From NCBI GenBank assembly GCA_013398615.1, contig VZSR01003807.1, positions 21,517,078 to 21,581,077 of the forward strand: a stretch of 64,000 nucleotides of DNA, in the 5' to 3' direction. Shown piece after piece: positions 27,485 through 41,561 of the stretch. The notes under the pieces are model-generated. The model searched no databases. It was given only the letters and a program-made list of their open reading frames with translations, and was not told where the DNA came from. The stretch's first letter is position 1; each line of letters begins with the position of its first letter. Origin of the DNA: Brachypodius melanocephalos. Lineage: Eukaryota > Chordata > Aves > Passeriformes > Pycnonotidae. Made by a program: the position numbers and the translations under genes.

Positions 27485-27592
27485 CTATATCAGGCGTTTC
27501 ATTAGTGTAGCTTTCTCTTATGCCTTCACATTCTTTGTATTCCCATATATCTGGATAGAAAGCTCTTACTAAAATGTCTAAAGTCAAGCTAT
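27485..27592 (-). other. Possible single exon (108 bp), unrecognised product
   Basis: The minus strand has a pyrimidine-rich stretch (TTTTGCTTTTTTACTTCCC) followed by AATGAAG as a weak acceptor. Then come 108 open bases, then GATATAG/GTAAATG, which is a good match to a splice donor. Such an exon would be symmetric (phase 1-1) and add 36 residues, including SLTLDILVRAFYPDIWEYK and, near its end, SYTNETPDI with a potential N-glycosylation site (NET). The peptide is balanced and charged, unlike the hydrophobic chance ORFs around it. I do not recognise the family. The acceptor is not ideal, and such structures also arise by chance in 64 kb. Confidence 0.2.
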
Positions 27593-28143
27593 CTTCATTA
27601 GGTGGGAAGTAAAAAAGCAAAATGATAATATAAATAAAATAAAAAAAAAATCTCTCAATGACCTCACATTTATTATCAAAGATATTTTAAAGATTACTTC
27701 AGGTAGCCATTTTTACCTTAATTACTGTGATTAATTTGTTCCTGAAGTAGAGTTTGGCTTTCATCATGGAACCTCCCTGAAACCCCCCAGCTACCATTCA
27801 GCATCTTCATTTCTACTGTTTGCCTCTGCAGACATCAATCCTAGGGAACTTCAGCAATTAAAAAGTTTGAAAATGAAAGCTCTAGAATTTGTAAGGCTTT
27901 TTCTCACAGCTTTGTGACAAGCTACATCTTCCTTACAAAGCAAAAATTCTATCTTGTGTAGTAACACTACACTCTGTTTTGTGTTTCTACAACAATATTT
28001 TTTACAATTTCTTTCTCTTACGACTTAACGTAGGCTTGTGAAAATCCCAGACCATCTGGAGACTGACATCTCCTAATTTTAGTCAGACATTACAATCTAA
28101 AGGAAGACAAAAGATATGTGGCTGCTATAATTACAGTGAAAAG

Positions 28144-28157
28144 AAAAAAAAAAAAAA
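28144..28157 (+). repeat. 14-base A run
   Basis: A plain homopolymer run. No retrotransposed sequence is recognised directly upstream, so it is not assigned as a poly(A) tail. Confidence 0.8.
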
Positions 28158-29501
28158 GTGTAATAGCAGAAAATGAACTGAGTAGAGAAAAAATGAGATT
28201 CCCACCACAATAGGAAAACCTCGCCTGACTCTTTGAGTTTCAATGCTGAACAGAGGCTGCTCTTACTTTCCATCTGCTGTCCCCATTCCTAAATGTTTCT
28301 TAAGGCAAGTAATGAAAGCCATGATTAGATTAATCAAACAAACCAGATTAAAATCAGATATTAAGTTTCACGTTAGTTCAGACACTTTTCCTCACTCTGA
28401 AGTCCTTTTGGGTGTCTCTAAGGAAGCCAGGAATCTGTTTAATTCTGCTGTGGAGAAGCAACTAATAAGATGCAAGGGGACAGTATTTGCTGCTTCTTTC
28501 ACAGCGAGTGCTGTGCAAAGTACACAGCTGTGCTCAGAAACTGTCCGAGGATCCATGGATGCCAGAGCCTTTGCAGACTGCTGAAGCCAGGCTCTCTGTT
28601 GCTCCTCCCTTTCTTACCCTTTGCCCCTTACAGTCCCAGCAGCATGGTTACCAATTCCAGACAGGGGTGGACCCCATTCCTGCCCTGCTCACAACTGCAT
28701 GGCCACCAGAGGAGCTGAGACAAGAATTCAAGCCCATGAGAGCTGAAGAAAGTTGAGGTCTTCCAACTGGGACAGAAAACTCCCTTATGTCACTCAATGT
28801 GACTGAGGCTCTATTATTTTCTGCCAAACTGCACTTAATTTGGGGTAGGAAAAGTAGGGCTATAGACAAGCAAGGATGCATTTTTGACTGTAACTAGTGG
28901 GTAGTTCTGAATTCATATTAAGTTCTTTCTGGAATTTCACCTCACATTTTTAAATCTCATTCATATTGGCCTGAATGGGAAATTAACCCTGTCCCAAAAT
29001 ATGAACTATATTTTTCAGATCTGAAATGAGAAATATGCAGTAATATCCTACCTCACTGTCAATAAAAGTTAAAATCTATTAAAGACAGAATGTATTTTTA
29101 TACTTGATGTTTCTCTCTCCCCTGCTTTTCAGCATTATATTGTTAATAGAAATTTTTATGTAAAAAAAATAGTCTTTGAGAAGCATTTGGAAAATGTTTA
29201 ACAAAATTCTGTCTTAGGTCCTCTTTCAAAACCTAAAGCAAACATGTATTAACAAAATCCAGCTCCAAACATGTCCACATAAAGACACATATTAAAGGAA
29301 CACCATATGATTATCTGCTGCTTAACCAAAATCCCAATATATAGGTCAGCAGTCTTGGCACCACCAGCACCTACACTGCAGTAAACCACTGTGCTGTGCC
29401 AGTGCTAAAAAGCACTTCTTATTGATTTTTTCTTCTAAGAAAAGGATGTGAAAGTAGTAAGACAAATTTAGGCAACAGAAAGCTGAAGGAAACAGTCTGA
29501 C

Positions 29502-29525
29502 AAAAAAAAAAAAGAAAAAAAAAAA
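29502..29525 (+). repeat. A-rich run (A12-G-A11)
   Basis: Two A runs separated by one G. No recognisable retrocopy precedes it and no target-site duplication is visible, so it is listed as simple sequence. Confidence 0.8.
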
Positions 29526-30809
29526 GTAATTCACAGTGGAACACCAACAAAGTCAAAACACAAACTGTGTAATACATCACCAGTCTAGAAATAAACAAGT
29601 AGGCTTTCCATAATTATTTCAGGTTTTCAGGTGACCACAACTAATTGTCAAGAAAAGAAGTCATAAATCTTCTATGAAGCAAATATAGTAATACACACAA
29701 GTGATGTGTGCCCCATTCCTCCCTTCCTTGCTGCTCCTGCTGATTTCTGTGAGTGGTGAGTATACGTATGTGAGAATATTTGGTCTCTGCTGCTCATAAG
29801 AGAAGACAGGATGACAGAATTGCTGAACTGAGACCTAGTATGGCCTGTTAATCTGATCCTAAATCCAGTGTGAATAAAGCACTTGAATTGCTGAAGCTTC
29901 ACATAGACACATCAACCTTTGCTTTCCCCTCCTCCTCTCTAGCAAGGATGTGGATGTTGTTATATGTGTTAGTGTTAGAGGGTCCTACAGCATTAAAAAG
30001 CTAATTTTGTGTTAGCAAATGGTGCTGGATTTACAGGTCTGGAGGATAAAATGCTTTAAAATGGGTAAATAATTTGACGTTTATACAGTGACTTTCATCC
30101 TCAAGATTTGCTACAACCTGCTTATCAAACTGTACACATTTGGTGGCACTGAAATACAGCCAATTTGGTGTGCAGCCCAGAGCACAACAAAGCAAGATGA
30201 GAAGAAGGTATTTAACTAGGTACACCAGGGAAAACCTACTCTCAAAACCATTTTTTTTTCTTTTCTAGAAATGCAGTGTTCATATTGACCAAAGGGAGCT
30301 GTGGATTTAAAAGTCTCAACCCCAAGGCTGTCACAAAGATGACTACAAAACAGGTTTACATTTTCCCTCTCTCATTCAAACAGATACAACTGTCTAAATA
30401 CAATGACACTGTTTCCTAACTTTAAGTGTGGATCATTAAGACCTCAGTTTATACTAAGACGGTGTGTAAACAGCAGAACAGCCTTTACATGAATTGCTGC
30501 TGCCAATCAGCTCACATTTGTTCACCAGTACAAAATATCTCAAATTTTAAATTGATATTTCTAGCAGGCACAGATAATTTCTGTTCTGTATCCCACTCGA
30601 GACGCAATTTCTCAGCCAAGGCTACAAGCAAAAAAAGGTGGAAAATGAGAATGAGTTTTGTGACCCTGCTCCTGAACTAGCAAAATCTGAAAGATCAAAC
30701 ACCCTAATGTCATCCTAATACAAAAGACCAACTTAATTCGACCTACTCTGAATCTGCTGCAATCCCTCCAAGGTTCCCAATAGTCTGTGCTTGCACAGAA
30801 ATGTGAATG

Positions 30810-30842
30810 TACACACATGCACATATAAACACACACACATAT
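30810..30842. repeat. (CA)n-type microsatellite, imperfect
   Basis: TACACACATGCACATATAAACACACACACAT is a decayed CA/TA dinucleotide repeat of about 30 bp. It is short and interrupted, so it is probably only moderately polymorphic. Confidence 0.75.
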
Positions 30843-33800
30843 TTAATATGCTTATTTAGGTTTTCAAGAAAGCATGAACATACAGATAACACAAATTGGG
30901 AGTAAGTCATGGACTGCCACAAACATGATAAGAACAATGTGTAATCTAACAAGATCAGGCTGCAGTATGTCAGAATGATCCAAGATAAAGAATATAGATA
31001 CTAGAAGTGAAATTATTTAGATGGTTGTTTAGAATGTGTAGGACCTAGGACTGAACGATTCCTGCTCCTGGAGAGCTTTCACAGTGTTGGGTTTTTTTTC
31101 ATTATTTTGGAAAACTGAATCAACTTCTTAGTATTAAACCCATGCTTTCAAAATGGAAACTAAAACTGTGTGCTTTGCAATAACATTTATCTAGGTTTTT
31201 TGCTGAAAAACTGAACTACAGTACTGATAAAACTTAAAGAAGAAGAAAAGAGTTTGGAGTGGATGTAGAGGGGCTCACAACCATTTTCAGCAACATTCAC
31301 TTGCAGAAAGAAGTCTCCTAGTCCACATACCTCTGATTTGCTTTTGAAGTAGCCCACCTTTTGTTTCATTCTATTTGATTCTCTGTGATAATTGTATGAA
31401 AGTTCCTCTAGTTTTGCTCATGGACAAAGCACAAAGCAGGCCTCTGAGTAAGGTCACACACATTTTCCCTCAGTCTTCCTTCCATGACCAACCGATACTG
31501 AAGTGGGATCATGAATGCCAATCTAAATAAGATGACTTTTAACTGCCAAATGCACACACAGAGCAAAGATCTGACATACTACACACTAGTTACAGCCTCT
31601 ACTGAGAGGAATTTTTGAGGGGAGAAAGGTGGAGGGAGGATTTACATTCATGACCTTTCCCAGCATCTGAAAGCAAACCTCTGCAGGTGTCAGTTCTTTA
31701 ACATCTCAGATAATGATGAGAGAAATCATCTAGGAATAGAGCCTTAGACTATCAAAGGTTATTTATAGCAATTTGATTAACCAGTGAGGCTTCAGAGACA
31801 CTACTTTACCTCCCTCTAATAAACCTCCCAGTCATTCATTAACATTAATACACATTAAAAAATCCATTTAAATTACAAGGTTGTAGTTGAGATATGAAGA
31901 ATGAATCCAATCACATATTTTAAAAGTAAAAGATGTTAATGTGGCTTTCAGGAGCTCAAGCAAGATAGTAGCTATGTAATATTACCAAGAATATTCTGTT
32001 TTTATTTGCAAACTTATTTATGTTTTACAAGCTAAAGTGTCATTACTTGGCAGCTGACTATTTGACGTTCACATGAAATAAACTCAATTTGAAAATTTTC
32101 TTAGCTCCTTGAAAACAGTGAGGTCCAGCCATATTCATCTCCAGAAAAATGTTGTCCTAATGTGAAAGCACACACAAACAGGTTATCGAGTCTACTCATC
32201 ACTAATGTAGCTGTTGATGAAACTATCTGGGATCCCAACAGTCTCTAGAAATCTTCTGATGGAGCCTAGTTATTTACAAGTAAAAAACATCCAGACTGAG
32301 TTTTGCTTGGATGCTTCAGCATGTACATCCTGCAGAATGCACCATCACCAGCATTTTCTGACTGCCACACTCAAGAGAGGATTTTCAAAGGAAAATCAAC
32401 ATGTCAGCTGCTGACCTCTGAGAAAGCCTGGTCATCAGTGTCACCGTGGGCCACACTTTTGACAGATTGAAAACAGGAATTTAACTTTTTCAAGCTCTGT
32501 GACCCAACAAATGGACATTGAGAGCCTAGAAATGGGGCCCTGAACTCTTTCGAATGCATCATTTCAAATGTCAATGAAAATAATTTTGTTTTGGCCAGAG
32601 AGGAGTCAAGAACAGAAAATATTTTCACAAATATCTGTTTGAATCCTGAAGTACACTCAACTCCACTGTATCCTTTTGCTTCTTCCAAATACTTAAGACT
32701 AGCATCATGATCAGGAAGGATTCTCATAATTTGGGATTTTTTCATTTGTTTGTTTGTTTCAATTGCACACTGTGGAATTGGAGAGTTGCATCAAGCACTC
32801 CAGGAATTGTCAGTCAACCAGATATATAAAATAAAGAGAACATTATTTCAGCTCTAAGAGTTATCTGCTCAATGTATCACTTGATTAGGGTCTTTGATCT
32901 CCAGATTTGAGGACTGGACGGAATTTGTCATGTCAGGGGCTGTCTCCAAAGTCCAGCTTTTAAGAAGAGCATGATGAGGACAGCACACTTGCAGGCATGC
33001 ATGGAGGCAGTTATGACACTAGAAATGCCTTTATTCTCTTCTTTACCTCTGTGGCACACTAGCTGGGGTTGTTTGTTTGTTTGGGTGGGGAGATTTTTGT
33101 TTGGCTTGCTGTTGCTTTAATTTCGATCTTCAATCTTTTAAGTGCTAGAATTGATATAACATACTGGAAAATGCTTTGTGCCCAGTTTTGTAGAGGCAGA
33201 TGTTTTGTGGCCCATCGTGATCTGTGTAGCTGCTTGATGTCTGTCTGCTGTAACAGAGTACTGAATGTAAAGGTCTCCTTAGCAATCTCCTACAGCTTTC
33301 TGTTCCTACCAATTTTTGTATTAATTTTATAACTATATTTCAAATGTATTCTTAAATGTTAATATTTCTACCATGAAGACCATACCTATGAAACATAATT
33401 CTATTCTAGTGATATTATTTTGATTAGTAGGTTTAAAATGAGGAGGAAATTTTTTTACATCAATTTGAAATAATTGTGCTTATTCAAGTAACCACTTTGT
33501 ATCAAACAAAATTTGCCTGTGTAGGAATCGAATATTGTATTCAGTTTAGAAATAGATTTCTGAGAATAATTTTGATAATTTTAAAAGTGCATTTTGAAAA
33601 TATTTCCTTCAGTATATGTAAGCTATTCAGTATCTCAATGAATTCATTTAAATTAAAAATTCACTAAAAACTTGTAAATAGTTTCAGTCAGGTTGTGTTT
33701 ATTCTTCAAAATTAAAAAACTTTTCAATAAAAACAAAGTGGTCCAACACAGCACTCTCTTCATGTTTTCATATGTGGTAACTACACCACCACCTAATAAG

Positions 33801-34612
33801 TTTCATGAAACCTATTTCAAGCAATTAGCTCTCTAGCTATTTTTTCAGTCAGACTGTCAGTAGCAAAGTTTATGACACCAGCATAGATGTCAATTAAAAG
33901 CAAAGTTAACAAAGACGTACTTTGATCTTCTGCATTGTTATTAAAAAATGTAAATGTCCCATTTGCAGACAGAATATAAGCAGCAATAGATTATAATTAG
34001 CTTTGCCTCAAACTGTTCACCTTTTATTCAAACATAATGACAACTAATTTGACATTTAGGCAGCATAAACAGTTTTCTTTCTGGATAGCACCATATGGAT
34101 TTTATATTCTCAGAAGACAAGGCAATGACTAGAAGTGTATCTCCAAGGTCACATGCACTTCCATAAACATTACATTGTACTGTTTCAAACAAATGAATAC
34201 AAGAACACAGCTAATTAAATAAAACAAATTAATCCATAAATGAAACATTAAGTGCATACAACTGGATCAGCTTAGACACCAAGTAATTTTTATCATCAAC
34301 AACATGATCAGTTTCAAAAATCTTATCAAGTTTCAGGTAAGATTTTAAAATGAGACTTCAGAAGACTACAGCAAGGATTTTCTCTTCACTCTTGATTTTC
34401 CTTTGCCTTGTAGCAAGAAAAGTATTTAGCACTTTAAGCAGCTACCATATATTAGACTGTGCATCATCAAAAGAGCTCTCTAGATGGCAGAAATCATTCC
34501 TCAAACCCAAATTATAGACACCAGTTTGGAGAAGAAAGAACAGAGAATATCTGGAGTCCCTTGTTTTCTTGTTCTTGTTTTGTGTTTCTCCTCCCAAAAC
34601 CACAATTTTGGT

Positions 34613-34658
34613 TAAAAAAAACAAAACAAAACAAAACAAAAACAAAAAAAACCCCACA
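34613..34658 (+). repeat. (AAAAC)n microsatellite
   Basis: Four or more pentamer units of AAAAC follow a run of A and are followed by CAAAAAAAACCCC. The polarity matches the other A/C-rich patches. It is simple sequence that generates a Lys/Asn/Thr-rich spurious open frame. Confidence 0.85.
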
Positions 34659-37600
34659 ATAGGAACAACATTCAGAGGAGAATTTCAGTATCATAAGAGA
34701 GGAATTATTTGAACCAAAAGCAGGAGTAATAGAAATGACAATCCAAATAAGATCAACTAACGACTAGCAAAATTTATGTGACAAATCCAAAATCTAAGAA
34801 AAATAGAAGATGATAAAATTTGGTGGATTAGTAAATTTTAAGTGACCAATGTAATGTGGGTACAAAGATTGGAAATTAAACTCTACTCTAGCTCTGGTAA
34901 AGGAAATATTAAAGGCATTCAATAAGGCACTGGCTGGACTAAACTGTGAATATTGCTTTCAGTCCTAATCAATTATTCTTACAAAAATCAAACTGAAAGT
35001 TACTCCTACTTTTGTTCTATATATAATAAATTGAAAGAGAGAGAGAGAAAGAATGATATACTATGTTCAAGCACTAGGTTTACAGGTAACTGTCAAATGT
35101 TTTTTACATAATTGTACATAGCTATTTTTTTTTTTTAATTCTACTGATTTTTTTTTCTCCCTGTTCTACTTCTGCCATGAATTACCTCCAATCACTGTGG
35201 TTCTGTACTTTTTGGGAGATAGATGGTCCTCTGTTTATCAGAACAAAACAGAATCCCCTATTAAAGAAAAAGTCTTCTAAAGGAAATTTTTGGACAGAAT
35301 CTGATACCAGACAAATTAGGCACCTCTAAATTACAGGTGTGGAGCAGAGTAAAAAAAAGTTTCCTGTACTAAAACATCACTCAGCTGATATACAGTTCAA
35401 GTGCTTTGTCTCAAGTAGAATCAGACAGACAATGAAGCATCTACTTGCACAACTACTGATGAATGCTTTCCAATGCTGGTTCAGAAAATATACCTCCCAC
35501 AACTTAAACATTTGTTTTAAGTTAGAAGAGAGATTTCTAGTCTTTACAGCTCTGAAGAACTTTAAGAGTACTTCCATCAGGATATCTAGTCTCTTAAGTC
35601 AAAGGAGCACAATTTGCCATGGAAAATTATCTGGTATTTAAAGGTCAAGAAAAGAAAGTCCTGTTTTTCCACAAATTCTTTACTGAATCAATCAAGGGAG
35701 AAAAAAAAGGACAGAAAACACAATTTTTCCCATCAGGGCATCTGTGAAGTCAAAAAAACCATCTCCTGGACAGGTTCAGCCCCTCAAGTAAAGATACAGA
35801 ATATTATCCCCATGGTTACAGATCTACTAATAAAGACATTATTCCTGCTTCTTGCAACTAGCTGTTTTCAACCTCTTGTTTTACTTATTTGAAGAAAGAC
35901 AACTATCTTCAAACCTAGCAGAATGGGAAAGTGAAGCCTCTGGGAAGATGACCAACAGTATCAACCTGCAGAGATGCCAGTGCAAGTATCTCTTCCTGTC
36001 GGAGAGATCTCCTTAGTGTGGATACTCTTAACTGTCCTCAAAGACATTGATTGGAATCCTTCAAGGAAACAAATCATCTCTTGATGCTGTGTGCTGCCAC
36101 ACATAGGAATATCATGGGCAGTGTTATGTTGTACTGTTTCAGAAAAATGTTGCAGAGGCCTAAATATAAAAAAAAAAAAGACCAAAAAAACCAACTCCAC
36201 ATTAAAAACCATAAAATATCAGATCAAGAATAATTTTTGCTCCACAGAGAAAAAAAAACCCAAAAAAACTTTGACAGAAGGGACACATTAGTAAGGCATA
36301 ATCTATAGAGGGGTAATCGCAACCAGCACTTATTATCTTTTGTCTAAAGGAAGGTTACTCAGTTGAGGAGAAAGCCATCAAGCTTCTAGTGTGTACATAG
36401 GAGAAGTAAAACTCCCCTTAAAATTCATGTTCAGGAAAAATATATATGACTGAAAAGAACTGAACTGAACACCTTGGTACAACTATCTTGCTCAGAATTA
36501 CACTGAGATTTCCAGTGGTAGCTAATGACATTAAAATATTTAAGAACTCTAATCCTGTGAGATCTGAAGCAACAGATAAAATGCATTCATTAAACAAGTG
36601 ACTGATGGATAGACGCCATGGGGAAAAACAAACCTGATACAAATGAACTTGCTCCTCAGATTAAATATGTATATGCCTACAAGATTCTGCTTCTGCCCAG
36701 TGCTACTCTCAAAACGTGAATTATGCTCTGGAAAGGGCGGAACAGTCACCATAAATACACACACTTTAAAAGGTTTCATCCAAGAAATTAATGAGGACAG
36801 TTACATACTTAAGATTTTGGTAATATATACTGCTTTTTTTGAAAACTGTGTCATGCCATAGATGGAAATGATCATAGATAAGGTATTTATATGCTCAAGA
36901 TGCCATTCATAGCTATTTTAATCTAAATATTGTATGGGCCAAAGAGAATCTAGCCCTTGTCCACATATCTCTGTAGATACAATCTGGTTTAGTGTACCAA
37001 GAACGAATCTGTCCTTCATTTTGTGTTGGCACTTCACTGGATGGACTTTTATGGTAAAATGTAGAAAAAGTGGAATATGGCATATTACAGATAAACTACA
37101 TAAAACTGGGAGTTGGCCTGTCAGAAAAACAGTAAAACTTGCATTCTGTAGGCAATCATAACATTTTCTAAAGCCAAAATTTAATCAGAGCTTAATCTGC
37201 CTGGCAGGACTGGCAAAAAGACAAAGAAAGTGGTGGTGCAGGAGGGATGCACAGAGTGCATCTACATAACCCACTTGGTGCACTAGAACCACCCTGTTCA
37301 CTTGCCCAGTGACAGAAATGCATTGCATTATATCTGGATCTCAGTCCTGTGGTATGGACTTAACTGCATCTTGAAATGCACTTGAAATGCTTTCTCCTGA
37401 GGTGGAACCAAGGCTGAGGTAATATGCCAGGGCAGAGTGATTCCCACATGCTAGGAAACAAGATGATGCCTTCCTCAGGAGAAAAATCACATCCTCTCAG
37501 AGGTTTTCCAGCAGTGTACTCAATCCATATGCGTGAATTTCTTTTAGTAACAGCAAGTGCAATGGAGACAGTCATCTGGAAGGGCTGTATAAGATCTGCT

Positions 37601-40600
37601 TTGCATCACCTGCCAGATACAGATTCATTTTCTGTATCTAACACTAGCAACTAGCAACATGTTCATGGCCAGCAAACAGAAAATACAGATATATGATCCT
37701 AGAACAGTACCAGGACATGATAAATCAACATTGTCCTTCTTTCTTCAGACTGTGTCAGCCACTATTAGAGACACAATGTAAAGATTTTGTCATGATGGGA
37801 TACAGGACACACAAGGCTGCATCAACCAGCAAGAGGGTCATTACATAATTTATGGCAATCCTTTCCTAAAGGTAAACATTACTTTTGTTAACTATTATTT
37901 TGATGGCTAAACATAACCGCTCTGAGATTTGCTGCTGTGATAAATCAGATCTCATGACAATGGTTTAATTATCACTACTCTTCCTGAGTGACAGGTGATC
38001 AATTTCATTAACTCCTCTTCATTTGCACTTGTACTCTTCTTCATCCAGGTATCCTTGACTGATTGTCTTTCTCATCTCATCACAAATCCCAGTTTACTGA
38101 CTTGCTTTCTACTAGTTGATACCATTTTCTGTCGCACAATTCTCTTTATGAAACTGACACAGCCAGTAGACTTTCTCAGCCATACACCTCTAAACAATTC
38201 TCTGTAAGACCTAGTTTCAAGTGCCTATTAAATAATAAAATGAAATTTAAAAAAATCTGCTGGTGTTGCATTCTGACTCCAAAAGACAGATTTTACATTG
38301 AAATTGAACACTCCTTGATAAACCTGCCAGGGCTTCCTTTACTGTCTTGGGTAATAACTTAGCCTATATACCAATCTTTAAAACTAAATAGAACACTCTC
38401 CTTTCTCCATCAGATTCCTGCTCCTTTTTCTTTTATCTGCTTTGCTTTGGCTATTGAGTGCAAATCTATATCCTTTTCCATGATATGCATCCTTTTGTTC
38501 AACTACAATCTTTCATTCATCATCTTATGAAGTATATGAATTTTTTATAATTCATGTACCTCAAATTACTTTAAAATCTACTGTTCATCTTGAAAGATCT
38601 CTAAATCCTTCCAGCACATTTTCCCTTTCTCTCTCTGTGTTGAATAAATGAGGTTGTATTGTGCATCCTCACTTTAGCCTTTTACTGACAGCAGCCCCTT
38701 AATTAATATTGCTTCCACTTCTTAGATAACTTAAACTAAGTTTCTCTGGTTCTTGAAGGACTCATTTTAAGCCCTAAGAACTTTTATTCATCTGTATATA
38801 AAGAAATCTTCTGAATAAAACATGGTCTTTTTCAATTTTTTAATGCTGTTTTCCTCATCATAACTATGGATCTCTTAACATTTTAAATATATTCTTATTT
38901 TTGTTGTGAAAACATCATCTAGTCAAAGAAGGTCTGAGTGGAAAGAGGACAAGTATTTAGATCACCAGAAAGTAAAAGATTTAATTATTATGCATGAAGG
39001 ACTCCATGACACAAGGACATACAGGTGATGTAGCAAAAAATGTTGACTGTGCAACTGGTTATGGATGCTGAGAGTTACAAACAATCAGAAAACCTTGTAT
39101 AGGCACTTTGAGGGGCTTAATCCTACTATCATATATGCAGGTGACCATCACTGATTTTACAAAATCAGCTAAAGATGCAGAGATTTCAAATGTGCTTTTT
39201 ATTCAGAGCAGGTAGAACTATCAATATTGGAAAAGGTTCCAGAACATATTTAGAACTTGTCACCATAGGCAGATTCAGGTACCTTACAGTTTGAACTTGC
39301 AGAGATGTAGGGAAAAAACAAATCTGTTTAGTTAAGTACATGGACAAGACAGATTTTTTTAAAGTCACTAAAGATGTCAATGAAAAGAGACAGAAACAGC
39401 AATTCACACAAATAAACCAATGCTGAACCTTGAGAGACAGATTTTCCTCTAATCTGAAACCTTTGATATCTGATTACATCTGCTTTTCATTTCCTATTCA
39501 GCTGTAAACTTTGGAACTTCCTGTGCTAATCCATCCAACTCTGGACCCTACCACACCTTGGAAAAAAAAAAAGCCTATCTAAACAAAACCAACACCAGGA
39601 TCAGCATCAGCATAAATCCAGTTCCAAATAATTCTTCTTTTTTCTGTGCTTGAAAAGCATATTTCTCTCAGGAGATTTTTCTTACTCAGTGTTAAAGGTA
39701 GAAAATACATCAGGGATTGAATAAACCAGCCATCCCCCATGAGAAACACAACCTGTAGACACTGGTCTGTAACATTTGATCTGGGATGTGACACCACATG
39801 AAGATAACTAGTTTGATTTACTTGATAGCTTAGCGTTTTCCTCCTGGAAATGAAAGCATGTGCTGGTTTTTAGCTGGGTTATATGCTGTCCTGCATGGAA
39901 CAGATGTATCAAAACCAGAATTTACTATTAGCTTTAGTGTCCATGACTATTTAACATAATGTGAGTGTATTAGATGATACTATTGCTTTCCATCCTAATG
40001 GGCTATCTCTGGTGAAACAACGATGTTTGTCCATAAATAAAATATTAATGTTTTATATTATTAAAGAAAAAGACCATGGGAAACTAATGTAGTCACTTAT
40101 CTACTGGAAAGCTGACCTGAAAGATCACACACTTCAGCATCCTTCTGACAGAGTAGCTACACTGATGTAACCAGACAGCTGGTGTCAGAAAAGGGAAAAG
40201 ATCACCATCTACACATTAAATTTTTCATAACTTTGCTTAGGTCTCCCACAGGAATCAATAACTTGAGAGAAGTGGGGGAAGGAGGCTTGGGTTTGTTGTT
40301 TTTTTTTCCTAAATTACCCCGTTCAGTATTTTCTCCATTTTTTTTGATTTAGGCCATTTTTGAATAGAATGCAAATAAAGCAACATTCAAGTTTGAATCA
40401 TAGTAGTGCTTTTCAATACACAGTAGCTGAGGTGGTTTTAAACTAGACAAAAATCAGCAAGAATAGAAAGTGCTAAATGCATTTCTGTCAAGTGACTTTC
40501 CATGGCACAATTACTTCAGTCTTTTTAAAAAATCTGAAATATGGGAGTTTTTGCTAGCTGCCTAATGCTATACATCTTCAGAAAGTTTAATTCCTTCCAA

Positions 40601-41229
40601 AATACACATACCATTTCCCAGCTTCAAGTGTCTCTGAATTGCTACGAGAAGACATAGTTTCAAAAGGTGACAGAAAGTCTTTGCTAACAGAACTATAGCT
40701 CTCTTTCCTTTGTGGTATTATTCGGTTCTCTCAATGGTTTGCAGTTGCAGAGAGCTAAAGAGAACCCCATGACCCCATCTGCAGGTTTGGACCAGGACAC
40801 GCTGCTGCTATTAGAGCTCATTGTGTGGGAGGTGAAATTTTCTGCATGCAAGTAAAATGCATGGTTCTTTCCGGCTTTCCTTTCTGAAGCTTGCATTGAA
40901 GCTACATTTTCCCACTTTTAGCTCAATTGCCATTCAGCAAAGGCAGCCTTACTAGTTTTGCAGCACGTGGGAGTCAGGATGTGTACCTTATCTTGTCTTC
41001 CCATCGCATACAAGGAGAATATTTTTAGCCTTCAGCACCTAATTAACAAAGGTGAAGCTGACATCTTCTTCCACGCCTGTGCTAGCTGACACGGAGCATT
41101 GCAAATGACTCTCTGCTGGGCAGAGGGAAGGTGAGCTTTGTCTGGCTTTGTGCTCCAATTACAGTCCCATGCAGGCAGGCAATTTATTCCCCTTGCCAAA
41201 GCTCTTGTTTTCCCACATCCAGTCCCCTG
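34659..41229. other. AT-rich non-coding stretch
   Basis: No gene or transposon is recognised. Simple sequences are a GA repeat (35034-35053), T runs at 35125-35136 and 35149-35156, and A/C-rich patches near 36165-36200 and 36249-36271. Short ORFs on both strands overlap one another and lack family motifs. Confidence 0.5.
35034..35053. repeat. (GA)n microsatellite, short
   Basis: AAAGAGAGAGAGAGAAAG, with about six GA units and flanking A-rich bases. No function is suggested. Confidence 0.75.
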
Positions 41230-41480
41230 GTTACAGAGACCATAAGCTCTGCTGGTCATTGGCTACGAGCAACATGAAGGAGAATGTTGTCTTTGCTAGA
41301 ATGAAAGAGGAATTAATGGTTAGACCTCAGAGGGATGGAAGGGGACTTTAATTACTGCCCCGATCCCCATGGAATTTAAGAGATGGTTTGAACTCTCACG
41401 CTGCTGCTAAGCCACCTCAAAATTTTGGGATTAACCAACATTGCTTTTGTTAAGAAGCATTGGTTTACATTAATTTCCAC
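41230..41480. promoter_or_regulatory. Candidate conserved non-coding element
   Basis: The stretch is non-repetitive and balanced in composition, and it contains homeodomain-type cores: GAATTAATGG at about 41310, CTTTAATTACTG at about 41346 and GGGATTAACC at about 41428. Two CpG-bearing words (CCCCGATCCCC, CTCACGCTG) survive in an otherwise CpG-poor window, which would fit constraint. No open frame spans it convincingly. The call rests on texture only; no alignment was possible. Confidence 0.22.
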
Positions 41481-41560
41481 TCCCAATTGCACTTTTTTTT
41501 TGCTTGATAATTTCTATAAACTGTACTATGCAGCTATGTTTGCCCTTATACTTAATTGTC

Positions 41561-41561
<1 letters not shown>

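Larger units (their letters stand above)
25766..34612. other. AT-rich non-coding stretch with one possible exon
   Basis: Apart from the possible exon at 27485-27592 and the microsatellite and A runs listed separately, nothing is recognised. Somewhat GC-richer patches lie at 26200-26330 and 28450-28760, each with short overlapping open frames but no domain. A minus-strand frame at 32404-32745 (113 codons) has no recognised motif or splice context and may be chance. Confidence 0.5.

Noticed and set aside
32404..32745. 113-codon minus-strand open frame, considered as a processed pseudogene
   Set aside because: I recognise no parent protein and see no poly(A) remnant on its 3' side (a T run on the plus strand just below 32404).
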